From Skeletonema tropicum (taxonomy: Eukaryota > Bacillariophyta > Thalassiosirophyceae > Thalassiosirales > Thalassiosiraceae): a DNA stretch of 24,371 bases. A program made the translations under genes and the position numbers. Shown here in pieces: positions 23,001-24,371 of this stretch. Location: contig JAWZXG010000089.1 of NCBI GenBank assembly GCA_037178625.1, forward strand, positions 1-24,371, in the 5' to 3' direction. Below the pieces are notes generated by a model that worked only from the letters and a program-made list of their open reading frames with translations, had not been told where the DNA came from and made no database searches. Within the stretch, counting starts at the first letter, position 1. Each line of letters opens with the position of its first letter.

Positions 23001-23777
23001 AGGCATTATCCCACTTCAGAGGCATTCATTATGAACAGGACAGCGAAGCAATTTCTGAATTGGAGGACTCCCGTCAAGGCTCTTACTGGACAGACTCCCG
23101 ACATTTCCATGCTTACGCACTTCACTTTCTGGGAACCTGTCTTCACTGGCAACTACCGCCGTTCTGGTAAGAACTTTCCTTCTGAGTCTAATGAAATCAT
23201 TGTTCGCTTCATTGGATATGCCGAGGATGTTGGGCACAGCTGTACCTTCAAAGTCTTTAACGAGGAGACGCAGGAGATTCTTTACCGGTCTAGTCTTAGG
23301 AAGGTTGATCCTGACACGGACATTCTCAATCTTCCTCCTTACGATCCCAAGCCAAAAGATATTGAAGACGAAGGTATCACCGAAGTAGTTAAGACACGTG
23401 ATATGGGTGATCCTCAGATGAAGAGAACTGCGATGTTTTCTCCTGACGAGTTGATTGGCAGAACCTTTCTCATGAAACACAATGCGGATGGCACTCGCAA
23501 TAGGGCAACCATCATCGATTATGAGGAAGTTGACTTGGAAGAATATGAGGAAGCGAGGGATGAGTTTAACCGCAACCTTGAGAAGCAGGGACCTAGACAC
23601 AATTTCAAGGTCAAAGTTGGAGGTACTGAGCTTGAGGAATTTGTGGAATGGAATGACATGTGTGAGTTCATTGAGGAGCAAATCCAGCATGAGGATAAGT
23701 CCTGGAACTTCAGGAGGATCATTGGTCATCGGCCCTCGGGGCCCCGGGTCGAAACAAGCGCAGTGAAGTGTCGATAA
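23001..23777 (+). pseudogene. Ty1/copia (CoDi-like) retrotransposon polyprotein fragment: integrase C-terminus to pre-RT linker
   Basis: The open frame from 23031 to 23777 (248 codons) reads like the region between integrase and reverse transcriptase in diatom copia elements. Recognised pieces are NWRTPVKALTGQTPD near residues 10-24, FWEPVF, a segment matching the usual 'GRFVGFSENVGHALTYKI' type (IVRFIGYAEDVGHSCTFKV), LYRSSLRKV, the SPDELIGRTFL motif, and WNFRRIIGH near the end. The frame extends upstream of the ATG to a stop at 22998, so the ATG is probably internal. The integrase catalytic core, reverse transcriptase, RNase H and LTRs are absent on both sides. Similarity appears lost after about 23728, where the sequence becomes GC-rich. 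The frame is unbroken for over 700 bases, unlike the neighbouring genes. It is a dead fragment; its original function was reverse-transcribed DNA insertion and RT processing. Confidence 0.75.
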
Positions 23778-23890
23778 CGGGGCCGGGAGGTGCCCAACCC
23801 CTTATGGTCACAAATTCTCCATTTTTTTCCAAACTTTTTTCTACAGGGATCTTGGTAGGAATCAGTATAGTAGCTATTTAGTGAGAAGGT
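23778..23890. other. Short non-coding stretch after the copia fragment
   Basis: A GC-rich start (about 23730-23790, with ccctcggggccccggg) changes to T-rich sequence with poly-T runs near 23822-23840. I see no gene or clear LTR terminus. It may contain the breakpoint between the copia remnant and unrelated DNA. Confidence 0.35.
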
Positions 23891-24371
23891 TTACCTGGGG
23901 GACACGTAGAGGCTCTGTAGACCCATACCGCTGTAGAATTTGTACTTGTTCCTACGTAGAAAGCGAGAAGTACCTGGCTTAAATGCGCTTTTTACAGAAA
24001 TTGATTGGCTATATCTGTCGAGGATACCGTCATTCGCAGAAAGAAATGCAGGTATATTGTCATTATAGGTGACATGTTTCTTCATCACGAGAAATATTCT
24101 CCCTTTGTTGTATCTGTCAATTGAAAATAATTTTGTCTTCAAGACAGCCAACTTGGTTCGTCTTGCAATTGTGTAACCGTTCTACAGACACGCTCGGCCC
24201 TGTCCAATAAATGGCACTATCCGTCGGGTGCATAACATTTTTGGAACCAAGTGTTTTGCCCCTGCTGGTAGCAACGTATCCTGTCCCAAGGCACTGGCTT
24301 CTCTCCCAGAGCTCATCTGACGGATCTATCACCATGCGATTCCATCGATCGTCCTTGCCGAACCCGGCCTC
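23891..24371 (-). pseudogene. Possible 3' part of an unrecognised minus-strand gene entering from the right edge, one frame change
   Basis: On the minus strand an open frame runs from the window edge (24371) through to a stop at 24117, with no start needed inside the window. A second open frame, ending at 23891, overlaps its end. If a single-base shift lies near 24150-24165 the two would form one continuous C-terminal region with a plausible mixed composition, ending in a basic stretch (TSRFLRRNKYKFYSG). I do not recognise a family. The piece could be the last exon of a real gene, a transposon remnant, or chance open frames; the need for a frame change is a weakness, although such changes are common in this part of the sequence. 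Confidence 0.3.

Noticed and set aside
22590..24371. tRNA or rRNA genes in the right-hand unique region.
   Set aside because: I found no cloverleaf-like segment with the conserved T-loop and anticodon arm, and no recognisable rRNA core motif.

Overview
The window looks like nuclear DNA of a eukaryote, most likely a diatom or another stramenopile. The reasons are a satellite array with no bacterial gene layout, a transposase-like protein of the zinc-finger/Plavaka-like type that I associate with diatoms and oomycetes, a fragment resembling the Ty1/copia-type (CoDi-like) elements of diatoms, and a plus-strand gene with a short GT-AG intron of about 109 bp. The assignment is inference from sequence recognition; no search was run.

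Positions 1-19280 are almost entirely one satellite family built on several levels. The base monomer is 30-32 bp (core ctagcactgggcatcgatat). About 20 monomers form a unit of 605-627 bp, marked by a ccagtgagaggatat junction. Several such units plus one unit of about 838 bp form a super-unit of 5.1 kb. All of this is arranged as a giant inverted repeat: plus orientation before 8915, reverse complement after it, with a one-base spacer at 8915. The left arm runs off the window start.

Three copies of a ~0.72 kb piece of a transposase-like gene sit in the array at matching places: 2983-3696 (+), 14164-14878 (-) and 19287-20003 (-). The first two are satellite-flanked on both sides and bounded by a 12-bp inverted repeat. 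The third is continuous with more of the same gene (to 20817, minus strand) and so marks the edge of the array and probably the source of the captured fragment. All three share the same 3' junction with satellite.

From 20818 rightwards the sequence is non-satellite: a short divergent intergenic region, a plus-strand gene of unknown function (21082-22589, with an inferred intron and inferred frameshifts), an AT-rich spacer, a copia polyprotein fragment (about 23001-23777), and a tail with a weak partial minus-strand gene at the window edge. Nothing is convincingly an intact cellular gene; the window reads as a transposon-rich heterochromatic segment.

A caution runs through the reading. The right arm and the unique DNA beside it carry many private single-base insertions, often homopolymer or dinucleotide expansions, that the left arm lacks. 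They are dense immediately after the palindrome centre. The palindrome could therefore be a real structure with poor polishing, or a foldback read or assembly artefact. Several broken reading frames may be errors rather than decay.
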